Source of the DNA: Monomorium pharaonis
Lineage: Eukaryota > Arthropoda > Insecta > Hymenoptera > Formicidae
DNA: 64,000 bases
Reading direction: 5' to 3'
NCBI RefSeq assembly: GCF_013373865.1
Contig: NC_050474.1
Location: 14,881,045-14,945,044 of the forward strand
Each line of letters begins with the position of its first letter. The stretch's first letter is position 1. Both the position numbers and the translations under genes were made by a program. Below are positions 34,301 to 44,932 of this stretch, one piece after another. The notes under the pieces are model-generated. The model made no database searches. It was not told the origin of the DNA and was given only the letters and a program-made list of their open reading frames with translations.

Positions 34301-37300
34301 AATATTAAAATCAATTTCTGCTTGTTTTAAAATTGTTTCATCTGCAATTTTTTTGATCCGAATATGTGAGCCAAAATATTGTTCTTTAATTCTTAATTTA
34401 ATACATTTAAGTAAGTTTTCCATAATATTAAGTAGTTTTGTTGATGTAGTCTTTGTGTGTGTGTTTTGTAATTGTAAGCTAGTCTTCTGAAACAGCATAT
34501 ATTTGCGCAAAAATGTAAGTACAGTGATATTTATTGATGTTTTTTTATATTATTTTCAAATTTATTAACAGAACTATCTTGAGAGCATTTGGACAATCTT
34601 CTTTAAGAGATAAAAAATAATGCATTAAAACGGAATAAAATTTTAATATATTTTCAATGGCTTGCCCGAGAGAGAGCCATCTTGTAGGTACATGTTTGTT
34701 TAGTTACAGCCATTCAAGATCCGCAAATTCTACAAACTCTCAAGTTTTCTCTTTTTAAAGATTATGATTAAAAATGAGAATAAATTTTGAGAACTACACT
34801 TTCTACATCTATATCTAACTTATTTAAAGCATATTTGAATATGTTATTAATAATGAGCAAGACAATTAGCTTTTAATAAATTTGGATTTTTTTTCTTTTA
34901 ATAGTGTATAGGTAATTTATGTTTATCAAAATTAACATTTGTGTTATTTGCACTTAGTATAGAAATGTAATTATATCCAAATTAAATTTATGTAGTACAT
35001 CTAATATATTATTAGTTATTGCATTAGATGTTTCAAAAGCATTAAAAAAAATCTGGTAACTTTGATATCCTTTCTCAAATGAAAAGTATTGCATACAAAT
35101 CGGATACATTTTTTTATTTCCTTTGTTTGAAATATCTGTCATAAACTTTATTACAATGTATTGGAATTTCTGAAACTGTTTCAAGATTTTTTAACGCTCT
35201 TATAACTATTTTTTCAGCTTCAGAGCTAAGAACTTCTTTGACATTACTTTCAGACTTTGTTCTTCCACATGAAAGTTTGCAATAACAGAATCAGAAAAAA
35301 ACTGTGGTAATAGTTTAATTTTACAGTTTAGTTAATTATAAGATATACTATGTTTAACATAGTGAAAAACATTAATTAATTCAGTAAAAAAAATTTTGTC
35401 TGATTTATAAGAGTCTGGCTTCGTATAAAAATTACTCATTTTATATGAAGTTTTTTCAATTATTGATATCTTTTTATGTCCTATTTTATTGGCATGATAT
35501 TTTACATCATTAATACCGCCATGTGAAATCGATAAATTTTTGTTTCATTTTTTATATTTTTCATAAAATTCCATAAAATTATCACTTAACCAAGGAAAAG
35601 TTTTCAACCATTCAACACGAAATTTGTACGTACGCTTTATTTTTTTTAACGACTTTAATACTCCTGGTTCAGGTTCCTGGTCTTTTGATAAGTTAGAGTC
35701 ATTCATATCAGACATATTCATATTTAGTGTGTAATGCGTGACGTAATGCGAAAAAAACATATAAACAGAACTGGTTGCATAACATTTTTATTTTAATTAG
35801 ATTAAGGCTGCGTCTTTGAACGCTTTTGTGCTAAAAATATTCTCTATCTTCATTACTCAATGCATATTGAAAAAAATAGAATAATGCTTTTAGCATGAAA
35901 ACATTCAAAGCAAACCCAGCTTAGATTAGACACTTATGTCCATTTCTACGAACGTGGATTAATTTTAATTTTGGTTTAACTTGCTTTTCATCATTTTCTA
36001 ATTTTTAGAACTGAAAAAGTAAGTTAAGCCGATTATAGTAATTTTCATTGATAAAAGTGGACACTATGGTATAGAATGGTTACATGTAGTATAAGACTGC
36101 ATTCCGATATTCGATTTGTACCACAAATATTGGTACACACTGACACTCGTGATAGTCTGGCAGTGAATATTGCAACACAGCCATTGTATGTAGTTCACGT
36201 CATCTGTCACATTACTCACATATCACATTACGCACTTTCAATTAGCAATAGATATATCAGGAAATACAGTTTAAATTTAAACATACTTACAGCACAAAAT
36301 ATGTACGTAGCTTAAAATTATGTACTACATAATAATAACAATCAAATATCAGTTATCTGATATCAGAGACACCTATTTATTGCAGACGATGATTATATTC
36401 AATATCAGAGGCATCTATTTATTCCAGATGCTAAAACAGGGTTCTAAAGTCTTTGAAGCTCTCTTTGGATACTGCATTTGGCTTACAAATTTTATCAATT
36501 CCTGAAAATCAGGACTTTTAGCGTCCCGGCCGCTATTGTGTCGGGACGCGGGACAAAGATTGAAAAATCGAGATAATTCCGGCAAAATCAAGATGGGTGG
36601 CAACCCCGGTGGGAATACTTCCCACCACTGGCGCCGACTTAGGGAGGGCAGAGCACTTTTGGCCCCTCCCCCCAATAATTTTTATCTTTTTGAAAGTTTT
36701 TTTTTTAAGAAACCGCGCGCACAGCTTAAGCTCGTATCAGACTACCAATTAAAAATAAGGAAAATAAGCTTTCTTTCTTGAATATTTGAAATAAACTTTC
36801 TTAATTTTGTGCAATGTAAATAAAAATATATGTAAGTGTATAAGATATTAAAGCTTGCATACTTATATATGAAGCATACTTATATTTGAAGCTATTTTAG
36901 AACCTGCGGCATTATTCTTGCGGGCTGTTTGTAAAATGCTAGGGAACTTTCCAATTTTTGATAAGAAATGATATAATGTAATATGTGAAAATGTTTTTAA
37001 CTTTTATCTCTCTAGCCTAAAAAAAAGGTCGTTAGAAATTTTCCTCTTGCCCCCCCCCAAAAAAAGTTTTTCAAGTCGGCGCCACTGCTTCCCACTTTAT
37101 TTTCTTCGGTTTTTTAAATATAATTGAGTTACATCGTATGATCGATAATTCTGTTACATCGTATGATCGTGAAATAAACTGTTCTATATTTGTTAATGTT
37201 AGAACTATGCACTACTATATTAGTTTTGCATCAATCATGCATTTTGCAATTATTAACAAATAAACAATGACGAAAAATGCTCTTTTTTGACGATAAATTT

Positions 37301-38346
37301 GTTCTAGAAGCTCCTTTAATGTAAATAAACTTCTAGATCATAATTTTAGATTCTAGAGATGACGAACTAAGTCATATTAAGTTAAAGTTACAGAAAGTAT
37401 GTTATTTTTTATTCAACAAAATATACTGTAAAATGCTATTTTTGACATATAAAATGATTTATTCACTTAATATATAAGTCAATTGTGTCGAATTTTGTAC
37501 TTAATGGTTAAATGGATTGCTGATTATGAAAATAATTTGAAAAATGTAAAATTCAAAATGGTGGCTACAAAATATCGAATGAAAGGATTTTAAGAACATC
37601 ATTCTAGGAATTTTTTTTCTCGAAAACTATGCATTTTAGCGAAAAATCGAAAGGGACCTTTTTTTTACAAATTTTGTGTACAATACGGCTATAATTTTTT
37701 AAACGTCGAATTTTGAATTTTTAAATTTTGACTTTGGATTCAGTTTTAGGATAATCCAGAACATTCTGAAACGACAGGACTTATTCGACGTAATTGTTAG
37801 AAAAAATGTGCCCCTGAAAGGATTAATGGGTCAAAGATTACATTTACTTAAGTATTTTAATATTAAAAATTTTTTTGACACGAAAAAAGAATTGAATATG
37901 TACTTTATTTCTGCGCTACAGTAACTTTTTAAGGCCTGTTTCTGCTAACATAGATTAACTTTAATCTCGGTTTAACTTGTTATCTTATTTTGATTCAAAA
38001 ACTTAGAAAAAGATAAACAGTAAGTTAAATCGAGATTGACATTAATTTACGTTGACACAATTCATTATTTATTACAATTTTAGTAAAATACTTTTATCAA
38101 GATTTATTATTTTATTGTGTATCAAATAATGAACTGGATTTTTTTAGGCAGAATTGTTTTCTTGTTCAACTGAGAAAAAGGAAGCAGTACCAAAATTAAA
38201 AATACCATACTTTTTGGCCAAAGAAGGAGCACAATGTGATTATTTAGTATTATGGCTTGATTGCGACAAAGAGGGTGAAAATATTTGCTTTGAAGTTATC
38301 AATTCAGTGCAGCAGGGAATGCACAGAAAATTACATATAAATGCAA
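22339..38346 (+). CDS. TOP3B: DNA topoisomerase 3-beta, first three coding exons
   Basis: Type IA topoisomerase that relaxes DNA and RNA, normally working with TDRD3. Exons: 22339-22429 (MKTALMVAEKPSLAASLANI, phase-1 end), 22503-22645 (GLNGSCSVHEWIGQF, MTSVCGHVMTLDFIGKY, NWDKVDP) and 38148 to about 38346 (AELFSCSTEKKEAVPKL, YLVLWLDCDKEGENICFEV). Together they give about 144 residues of the roughly 860 usual for the family. They cover most of the TOPRIM domain: the catalytic Glu in AEKPS and the acidic DCDKE metal site are intact. The active-site Tyr, gate domains and RGG tail are downstream of the window. Splice sites: AAG|GTATG, TTTAG|GG, CCA|GTAAG, TTTTTAG|GCA. The end of exon 3 (AA|GTTAT) is the least certain. 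Intron 2 is 15.5 kb and full of mobile elements. Confidence 0.95.
22646..24765. other. TOP3B intron 2, AT-rich first part
   Basis: No gene. Contains a direct repeat of about 110 bp (around 23872-24000 and 24545-24660, both with 'atgaagatctagct'). A possible tRNA-derived fragment lies at about 24300-24350 ('gcaggtcccaagtttgatcc'), too weak to call. Confidence 0.5.
24766..25303. mobile_element. TTAA-target element, 538 bp
   Basis: Ends are GGATGTATCGGAC and GTCCGATACATCC, flanked by TTAA (24762-24765, 25304-25307). No coding. A fragment in opposite orientation lies at 3828-4052. Confidence 0.9.
25308..26285. other. AT-rich intron sequence
   Basis: Nothing beyond low-complexity T/A text. Open frames here (for example 25426-25674) are AT-rich and match no family. 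Confidence 0.4.
26290..28275. repeat. Composite palindromic region (2 kb)
   Basis: The outer arms pair 26290-26410 with 28160-28275 (AAAGAGCGACCGC and mirror; 'gttaaattgtat'). Inside are two further palindromes, 26420-26740/26860-27190 ('gatttttatgcgac', 'cttttcagcgaccc'-type text) and 27480-27790/27800-28100 ('taaggcctttattctactac'). A GC-rich solo LTR lies between them. A short hairpin, 28077-28122, pairs AGTGCATTAAAAAAAAACA with its mirror. Probably nested MITEs. Confidence 0.7.
27242..27472 (+). mobile_element. Probable solo LTR, 231 bp
   Basis: Starts TGTTACGCGC and ends GCGCGCGCGTAACA, so has TG...CA ends. It is GC-rich in AT-rich surroundings and carries AATAAA at about 27410 before a T/G-rich tail. 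No clear target duplication. Confidence 0.6.
28640..29130 (+). repeat. Intact copy of the 490-bp repeat family
   Basis: Starts 'attaaagtacgcacaaaaat', ends 'ggcactccaggatcctct'. It provides empty sites for the hAT and MITE insertions at 6.3 and 7.2 kb. Confidence 0.75.
29453..29718. mobile_element. MITE, 266 bp, CACTGAGAAAAAAATT ends
   Basis: Left CACTGAGAAAAAAATTTCTT is mirrored on the right. 'tacatttaagaaactcggtt' pairs with 'aaccgagtttcttaaatgta'. TG on both sides. Confidence 0.85.
29719..30215. other. AT-rich intron sequence
   Basis: No gene or clear repeat border. Confidence 0.35.
30220..33480. repeat. Very long AT-rich palindromic repeat
   Basis: 30230-30900 is mirrored by 31560-31830 and 33060-33470. 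Shared text includes 'atcggtgcacaaaatagttg' (30497) and, inverted, 'gtgcaccgataattgc' (about 33188). A further copy of this text is at 38700. The right arm is split by a TTAA-flanked element. Low-complexity A/T may inflate the arms. Confidence 0.65.
31937..32810. mobile_element. piggyBac-like element, 874 bp, TTAA duplication
   Basis: CCCTCTGCCTACACA at the left and TGTGTAGGCAGAGGA at the right, with TTAA at 31933-31936 and 32811-32814. The CCC start plus TTAA is characteristic of piggyBac. No transposase; non-autonomous. Confidence 0.88.
33486..35760 (-). pseudogene. hAT-type transposase, nearly full length but broken (copy 2)
   Basis: Minus strand, from 35760 down. First comes an N-terminal segment (FRVEWLKTFPWLSDNF), followed by a decayed BED-type finger (NLSISHGGINDVKYHANKIG, 35535-35460). 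Next is a catalytic-core region (35184-34954, FQYIVIKFMTDISN), then a middle part in several frames. A helical segment follows (34510-34067, CYNNIVKAAIVLRLDNKISM). The hAT C-terminal domain is decayed (about 34060-33780). The end CAGGGTTGTCAC at 33486 has the CAGGG hAT terminus. The other end was not found. Stops and shifts throughout. Its C-terminal part matches copy 1 at 4.1-4.8 kb. Confidence 0.78.
35804..35922. mobile_element. Short hairpin MITE
   Basis: 'aaggctgcgt' with 'ttgaacgcttttgtgctaaa' is mirrored by 'ttagcatgaaaacattcaaa'. The core 'ctatcttcattactca' is also found, inverted, in the MITE at 58356. Confidence 0.7.
35923..36617. other. Intron sequence with short repeats
   Basis: 'atcagagacacctatttatt' and 'atcagaggcatctatttatt' (36360-36425) form a direct repeat. 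36520-36620 is locally GC-rich with GTCCCGGCC/GGGACGC. No gene. Confidence 0.35.
36626..37087. mobile_element. hAT-like MITE, 462 bp, 8-bp duplication
   Basis: Ends are CACTGGCGCCGACTT and AAGTCGGCGCCACTG; CTTCCCAC at 36618-36625 and 37088-37095. Confidence 0.92.
37096..38147. other. TOP3B intron 2, last part
   Basis: AT-rich. 37480-37770 resembles the 'gactttggattcag' repeat. 37940-38060 has an imperfect inverted repeat ('agattaactttaatctcggt'). It ends in the exon 3 acceptor. Confidence 0.4.
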
Positions 38347-38399
38347 GTTATTTCTATATTATGTTTGTATTAAAGATACTAAATATTTTTATGCAATAG

Positions 38400-39670
38400 A
38401 TTGCTTAACCCATTAACGCTCAAGTGGACGCATTTTTAACACAATTTATAGTGACCTTGTATTCAATCTTAAAGGTTTAAAAAAATGAAAAAAAAAATTT
38501 TTTTTTTACATAAAATATACGCTCTTTCAGAATTTATTATCAGAGTTTGTGTAAAATAAAACTCAAAAAGTTATGGCGGTTTTTAAGTCAAAAAATAGAT
38601 TTTAAGGAAAAATTTTAAAGAAAAAATTTTAAGGAAAAAATTGCAAAAATTTTATTTTAATTTTTAAATATCAAAATGGTATGAAACTTTAATTCTTACC
38701 GTAATCATTGGTGCACAAAATAGTTGAACTTTAAGAATATATTTTTTAAGGGCATAGCAGGATAAGCATGTATATGCTGCCCGTGCACGAATTTGATTGA
38801 GATTTTTACAAAAAGTTGGCATTGTTGTGAGATTAAATTTCCTCAAGTATTATATCTGAAAAATAATTTTTTATGGGAGTTACAGGGAATAGGAGAAAAA
38901 TCGAAAAAGAAATTTTCTTGAAAACGGCTGAACAGATTTTGATTAAAAAAAAATGTTATGAGTTTTAATTTCACAATGTTATAAAAAAATTATGTAATTT
39001 TAAAAAAAATATGGGTCAAAAAAATTGTCAAATTTTTTTGAATTTTTTTTTATGGGATCCAGATGAGATACTATCACCATTTTTTTGTGAAAAAATCTAT
39101 GACTTCTTTAGTATGACATATTTAAGTTTTAAAATGATCGGAAGGGTACTACATATATAAACTTAAATATATATATATATATATATAATTAATAATATTT
39201 CATTATTCATTAACATATATACATAATGTATACGTATATATTATTAAATATATATACTGGGTGGTTGGCTATAAACGTTGGCTATAAACCTTATAAAAAA
39301 ATAAAAAACATCGAGATAAGTACAACAAACGGGAAACAATTAGGCTCAACTACATAAAGTTTTGAGAAAAATTGCTAAATAGATGTGCAAATAAACGCGC
39401 AATGGACGGGCATCGTGGGCCTCATACATTCTGTATATACATTATATAAAAAAAAAAATTTTTTTAACGGTAAAAAAAAGTGCCAAGTGTATGGATTTGT
39501 GATTTTTTTTTTAAGGAAAAAAATTACAAATTCTAGATACAACTTTTGATCACATTCAACCTAAGTGATGTATACTTTTATGGTTGGAAAAAATTACATT
39601 TATTTATATATTAAATAAATTCAAGATAAAATACTTTTCATCAAATTTAACTGAAGTAATACTGAATAAT
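38400..39670. repeat. AT-rich repeats in TOP3B intron 3
   Basis: 38405-38750 repeats the arm sequence of 30220-30550 ('cattggtgcacaaaatagtt'). 38761-38900 resembles, inverted, 31400-31560. A TA run lies at 39168-39188. No TOP3B exon was recognised. Confidence 0.6.
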
Positions 39671-39671
39671 T

Positions 39672-39803
39672 CATTAAAAGTCTGCCGCATCCGATTTTTT
39701 CTCGCAATTTTCTAACTTTATCGATTGTGTATGTACATCACGATCAAGTATGTAAGGTTAATTGCGAGAAAAAATCGGATGCGGCAGACTTAATGAATTA
39801 TTC
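39672..39803. repeat. Perfect-arm hairpin, GTCTGCCGCATCCG
   Basis: AGTCTGCCGCATCCGATTTT with TTCTCGCAATT is exactly mirrored about a 30-bp loop. A MITE-like hairpin, with 'ttaatgaattattc' at its ends. Confidence 0.85.
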
Positions 39804-40450
39804 GGTTTTATTAATTTAAAACTGTAGTTTATCATTAAAAATACTATGGCGCATTTTCTGAAAGTTGTAAAGTGACCTGCTAGTATAAAGATAATAACAA
39901 AAAATATTAATTTTACGTACAGTTCTGATAAGCTTGCAAAATTACGAAAGATAAGTTGTAGTGGATTTTCAACGAATTATTCTCTTTTATGGATTTAAAA
40001 TTCAAGTATATCAATGAAAATACTATGAAATGATTCTCTTAATGTTTTCAATCAACTTTTAATTTTTTTAGCTTTGCAATTTATGTAGTACAGTTAAAAA
40101 ATTTATGTGAAAAATTTTAGTTATGAGCTATCGTCTCATAGTCGAGCTATGGGGACTAACCATCCTTAGTTCCCATCGCTTATCGCTACGAACAACGTTG
40201 CGAATAGCAATGAATTTTGTTTGCGCTTTCCTCGTCTCGCGGCGAGCGATGACGATCGTCTTGTTTCCCACCGCGCTCGTGTTTTCGTTATAGCCGTGCG
40301 TACATAGCCGTGTAATATTTCACTATTTTCCGACAATAATTATAAGAACTGTACGCATGGAATGGAAAAATTTAGAGAGCTTTTTGTTTTTGATTTTCGT
40401 GGGCAACACGATAGTATAAATATAATGCGAAGGTTTATTAACACCCTGTA
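39804..40450. other. Intron sequence, no gene
   Basis: 40150-40320 is GC-richer and may be an unrecognised repeat. Otherwise nothing. Confidence 0.35.
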
Positions 40451-41845
40451 TATTAGGTGTACAACTTTGTTTCCGCCGTTTTTTTTCGAAATTTGAGGCT
40501 TTATTGTGAAAAACTGGTTATACATTTACGATTTAAAGTAAATGTATAATTATTGTCCATCGCTGGCCACTTACTATTATCTTTCTGGGAGTATACGAAT
40601 CCCGCGTCGAAAAAACTGGTCATCTTTTGAGACGATCCACGAAGTGATCCAATTTTTCACTTCTTTATAAGAACGGAAGTGTTGGTTAGCCAGGCCGTGT
40701 GTCATTGATCGAAACAAGTGATAGTCAGAAGAAGCAATGTCCGGAGAATATGGCGGATGGAGTAGGACTCTCCTATATAATATATATATTAGGTGTACAA
40801 CTTTGTTTCCGCCGTTTTTTTTTTCGAAATTCGAGGCTTTATTGTGAAAAACTGGTTATACATTTACGATTTAACGTATTGTCCATCGCATTCCATTTCA
40901 ACATTTCCAAGTATGTTTTGACGGGCTTTGCGACATAGGGTCGAGCATTGTCATGCTGCAAAATCACTTTATCGTGTCTATCGTTGTATTGCGGCCGTTT
41001 GTCTTTCAATGCTCGGCTCAAACGCATCAATTGCTTTCAATACCGATCGCCTGTAATTGTTTCAGTCAGTTTTAGTAGCTCATACACTACGTTGAGCTGG
41101 TCCCACCAAATACAAATCATGACCTCGTAGCCGTGAATATTCGGTTTGGCCATCGACGTGGAAGCATGAGCGGAAAGTTCTTATGATTTTCTGCGCTTGG
41201 GGTTATCGTAATGAACTCATTTTTCATCTCCAATCACAATACGATGCAGAAATCCCTTCCGTCTTTGCCTTGCAAGCAGCTGTTCACAAGCAAACAAACG
41301 CCGTTCAACATCTCTCGGCTTCAACTCATACGGCACCCAATTTCTTTGCTTCTGAATCATTTCCATGACCTTCAGGCATTTTGAAATGGTTGAGTCACTC
41401 CTAATGATCCTGCCAATTCTTCTTGCGTTTGACGAGTCTTGATCAAGTAATGCCTTTAATTCTACATTTTCTAAAACCTCTCTTTCACCGCTATGCCGGT
41501 TTTCGACGTCAAAATCACCGTTCTTGAAGCGTTGAAATCACTCTCGGCACGTTCTTTCACTAATAGCGGCCTCACCATACATATTTGAGAGCATTCGATG
41601 AGCCTCAGCCGCAGCTTTCTTCATATTGAAGCAAAAAATTAAAAACCTGCAAATAATGAGAATTTGGCTGACATTTTCAATCGAAAATAATTTTATGATG
41701 CAGACACAAATCGACTAATATTTCAGTGGCGTTATGTTTACCAATGCCTAAGCTTATTGTATAATAATGTCTACGATTTATTTATTTCGACACCACTTAC
41801 TGCTACAGCCATCTATTGGAAAACGGCGGAAGCAAAGTTGTACAC

Positions 41846-41849
<4 letters not shown>
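40451..41849 (-). pseudogene. Mariner element, decayed, with self-insertion
   Basis: Terminal repeats TTAGGTGTACAACTTTG (40451) and its mirror at 41833-41849, next to TA. On the minus strand: helix-turn-helix part (about 41625-41450, MKKAAAEAHRMLSNM, CREWFQRFKNGDFDV), then ILQHDNARPYVAKPVKTYLE (40980-40910) with the second catalytic Asp. The rest, HPPYSPDIASSDYHLFRSM (about 40765-40705) with the third Asp and QFFRRGIRILPER, is found beyond a 115-bp insert at about 40776-40890. That insert is a second copy of the element's own 3' end plus a TA tract. Without it the length is about 1.28 kb, normal for mariner. Many stops. Confidence 0.88.

Positions 41850-41880
<31 letters not shown>
41850..41880. 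repeat. TA microsatellite
   Basis: A pure (TA)n run starting at the mariner target TA. Confidence 0.95.
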
Positions 41881-41883
<3 letters not shown>

Positions 41884-43884
41884 AACCGCGCTCGCGAGCA
41901 ACGGCCAACTTTGCGTCTGCGTCACCCTGACCCCCTGGTTACGGCCCTGCGCCGCGCCGCCCGGGTGTCGGGGCAACCGTTTCTTGTAATTTTTCGATGC
42001 AATACGTAATTGGGCGTCAAGTACGTTAAGCGTACCACTCTGTCTACGCCAAACCACAAAGTAGCGTTACGCTATTGAGATCGCGGAAAAGACGGCGCTC
42101 GTTAGGGGACCGGGACGTTAACGGCTCTGATAGCCAGCTACTCAGCCCTAAAATGGCAGAGGGAGAGGTTCGGTGCGGGCGAGTGGAATAGGCAAGGTGA
42201 GAAAACTATTAAGGCAACATAAATTTAACAATAGAATTGACAAATATATTTAACAGTAACCAATACAAAATTATACGGTTCTGTTGAGCGGCAATGGTGA
42301 CTTGCGCGCGTTACAAGCTGACGACCGCTTGAAATTAAATTTCGCGAATATGGGACAATTAACGAGCGGATTATTTTACGTACGCGGGAATTCTCCGACT
42401 TGTCTACGCTTTATCCTGCGTCGTTGGTGAACGCCAAACTCCCGATAGGATAACGGTTTTGTCAAGGGCGATCGGGACGAACAGTAGTTCCGAGTCCGCG
42501 CGGCACGCGACGGACTCGTGCTTTTCCATACGTTACAAGATTCTGCGAGTAAGATGCGCAATAATTATGAGCGCAAATATGAGCTCGCCAACGAGGCGGT
42601 ACAAGACATTGACATTAAATCGGACGAGAGCGCAATTACAAAGTGATTCGCGATACAAATGCGACAAAGTAAATTAGAGTTTACGAAATTATAAATGCGC
42701 GACGGTCTACAATAGAATTAACGACAGTAACTCACGATACGATCACGCTACGAAAATACAGGTGACTCGGCTGCGGATCGGGATGCATACGCAACGTAAT
42801 GATAATACAGAACGAACAGCACGGAGCGAATTCACGCGATCGGGCGAAGCAACGGTACTCTAATAAATTCGTGACTCTAATCTAATGACTACAAGATCGT
42901 AATAAATTCGTGACTCTTTTGTGAGTTGCTCAATCGTGAAATCGGTGGCTTTACAATTCTAATACGATGCTCGTCTCACCAAGCCGGTTCTCCTTCTCGG
43001 CCTCGTCCGGATCGGGAGGTTTCCGGCTTCTGCGGCTCTTACACGATATCTCAGCTTGGGATCTGGTTCGCACACACAATACAATACAACGTCCGCAGCT
43101 CGAGTGAGGGATCCTGGATCCTGCGGGGGCCGCTCGGCGACGCGCCTCACCTTGCCTCTAATAAGCCGGGCTCTTATTGGCCGCGATTTTCCAAAATCGA
43201 CTTGCGCGCGACTCGCAATGTGCACGCCGTTGCTTGCTGATCAATCCAAGCGCGCTGGTCGATATTGTTGGGTCCCGTGCACGGGAATTTTTGGCGCTTT
43301 CCTTTGCGGCAGATTCCTTTCTCCTTGCCGGGCGCATTCTCCGCCACCGGGACGTTATCTCCTCCTCGACGAGGGCGTTTACTGATTGCAAGCTGTCGTG
43401 ATCTCCGTCGGAACTTGTGCGGGATCGGATTTGAAGTCGCCCCATCGGAACACCGGCCTCGCGTGCCTTCGCTGGATCCTGAAAGCGTGATTTGGTGGCA
43501 GTATCGAAATTCTCGTACGATAGGTAATTGTAGGCAAGATAAGGGCGGTATTACCTGCGGACCCTCGCTTGAAAAGGGTTTTCGTTATTCCCTCGATGTC
43601 CGCTCACTCTGCGACCTCCGTGAAGGTTCTCCGTCGAGACGAGACGTCTAAAAATTACCAAATAGATTGCTGTGGCCACCGATTCCCGCCGCACTCGCAA
43701 TGCAGGGCTGGTAAGAAGCTTACAATTAGCGAAGGGACAACACACGAGACGACACACACAGAAAACACGACTTATTACGCTTTCGCGTTCGTTTCCAAGC
43801 GGGAGGACGCAAGACCCGCGTGATGTTAACGCGTAAGGGCCGATAAGGCCCTTGTGACGGACAGCAGCCTGCGGTTGTCACGTC

Positions 43885-43887
<3 letters not shown>
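41881..43887 (-). mobile_element. GC-rich 2-kb island, possible long solo LTR
   Basis: Sharp borders with TA tracts on both sides. On the minus strand it starts TGTGACGTGACAACCGC and ends GCGCGGTTACA, LTR-like TG...CA ends. Composition is far from the AT-rich surroundings, and many CG dinucleotides remain. Several frames of 60-130 codons are open on both strands, but none matches a family; open frames are expected in GC-rich DNA. Confidence 0.45.

Positions 43888-43966
<79 letters not shown>
43888..43966. repeat. TA then GA microsatellite
   Basis: (TA)n to about 43926, then (GA)n to 43966. Confidence 0.95.
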
Positions 43967-43969
<3 letters not shown>

Positions 43970-44151
43970 TCCCTGAACATGTTGGTCAACGCTCGTAAAA
44001 AGGTAAAAGGAATTGAGAAGAACATAAAAGCCCAATATTGTCTTGGGTTAGATCCACTAATAATCGAGATATTAGAGTACGGGATCTGCAAAAATCTAAT
44101 TAATTTTTATCGTAATTGTGAACAACAAATTAATAAAAGCTTATCGTACAT
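43967..44151. other. Unassigned spacer
   Basis: 185 bp between the microsatellite and the LTR; might be the 3' internal end of the LTR element, but no motif supports this. Confidence 0.25.
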
Positions 44152-44665
44152 TGTTAGTAGCACGATGACTTAAGTCGGTCAGCTGCAGCAGTCAGCATCG
44201 AGCGCATCGCGCGAGGTTTCGCGCAAACCGTTCGATAATTAGCGCAATGCTCCTTAGACAGCACTTGCTGTCTAAGCAATAATTTGAAATACTGACCGAT
44301 TTACGCTCTCACGCAATCCTCCCCTTCTTTTGATCCAACTACCGAATTATTGGATATATAAACCGGCGAAAGAAGGTGAGGAACGGGTCAATCCGAAGTA
44401 GACAAACTAAGACAACACACGACACTCTGCTTTGCGGGGTCGTGTATCGCCGAGATAACTTATTGTAAATACACAACCACGACGCTCTGCTTTGCGGGGT
44501 CGTGGACAACGAGCTCATAGACGCGACACTCTGCCTTGCAGGGTCGCGATCTATTCACTGTAACTGAATACAAGAATAAAAGTGTTCAATACAACTAACG
44601 GTGTGAGTGACCAAATACCTTTCTCGCGAGATCTCTGGCAGCGATCCCAAATCGTACTCACAACA
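44152..44665 (+). mobile_element. Solo LTR, 514 bp, with promoter and poly(A) signals
   Basis: TGTTAGTAGCACG to ACTCACAACA. TATATAAAC at about 44355 is a good TATA box and AATAAAAG at about 44574 a poly(A) signal, so the transcribed repeat (R) would begin near 44385. Three hairpins lie in that stretch. A separate hairpin, TTAGACAGC/GCTGTCTAA, is at about 44255-44276. No clean target duplication. Confidence 0.7.
44418..44548 (+). repeat. Three repeated hairpins in LTR
   Basis: Units 44418-44444, 44477-44505 and 44522-44548 each fold as a 5-bp outer stem (CACGA/TCGTG), a two-base bulge, a 6-bp inner stem (CTCTGC/GCGGGG) and a three-base loop. Unit 3 has CGCGA/TCGCG and CTCTGC/GCAGGG, so the differences preserve pairing. 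Confidence 0.8.
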
Positions 44666-44932
44666 ATAATATAAAAAAACATTTGCACATTATTGGACTC
44701 TGAAAAGGTCCGATTCATGTATGTCCTGATTTTAGGCAGTGTTGTTAACTTTTAAAATATACTCTGAGTTAAAATAACCCGAAAATAAAATACAATTAAA
44801 CTTAAAATTAAAATTTATTGATATTTATTTTGTAATAATTGGATTAACTTTAACCTTGAATGTTAAAAAAAAAACACTTAATTTTTAGTTCAAAATAATT
44901 TATTTTCTCGTCGCAGTAACTATTGAAATGGC

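Noticed and set aside
42376..43823. Many 60-130-codon frames on both strands
   Set aside because: Overlapping frames in a GC-rich island where stops are rare; no domain or consistent frame.
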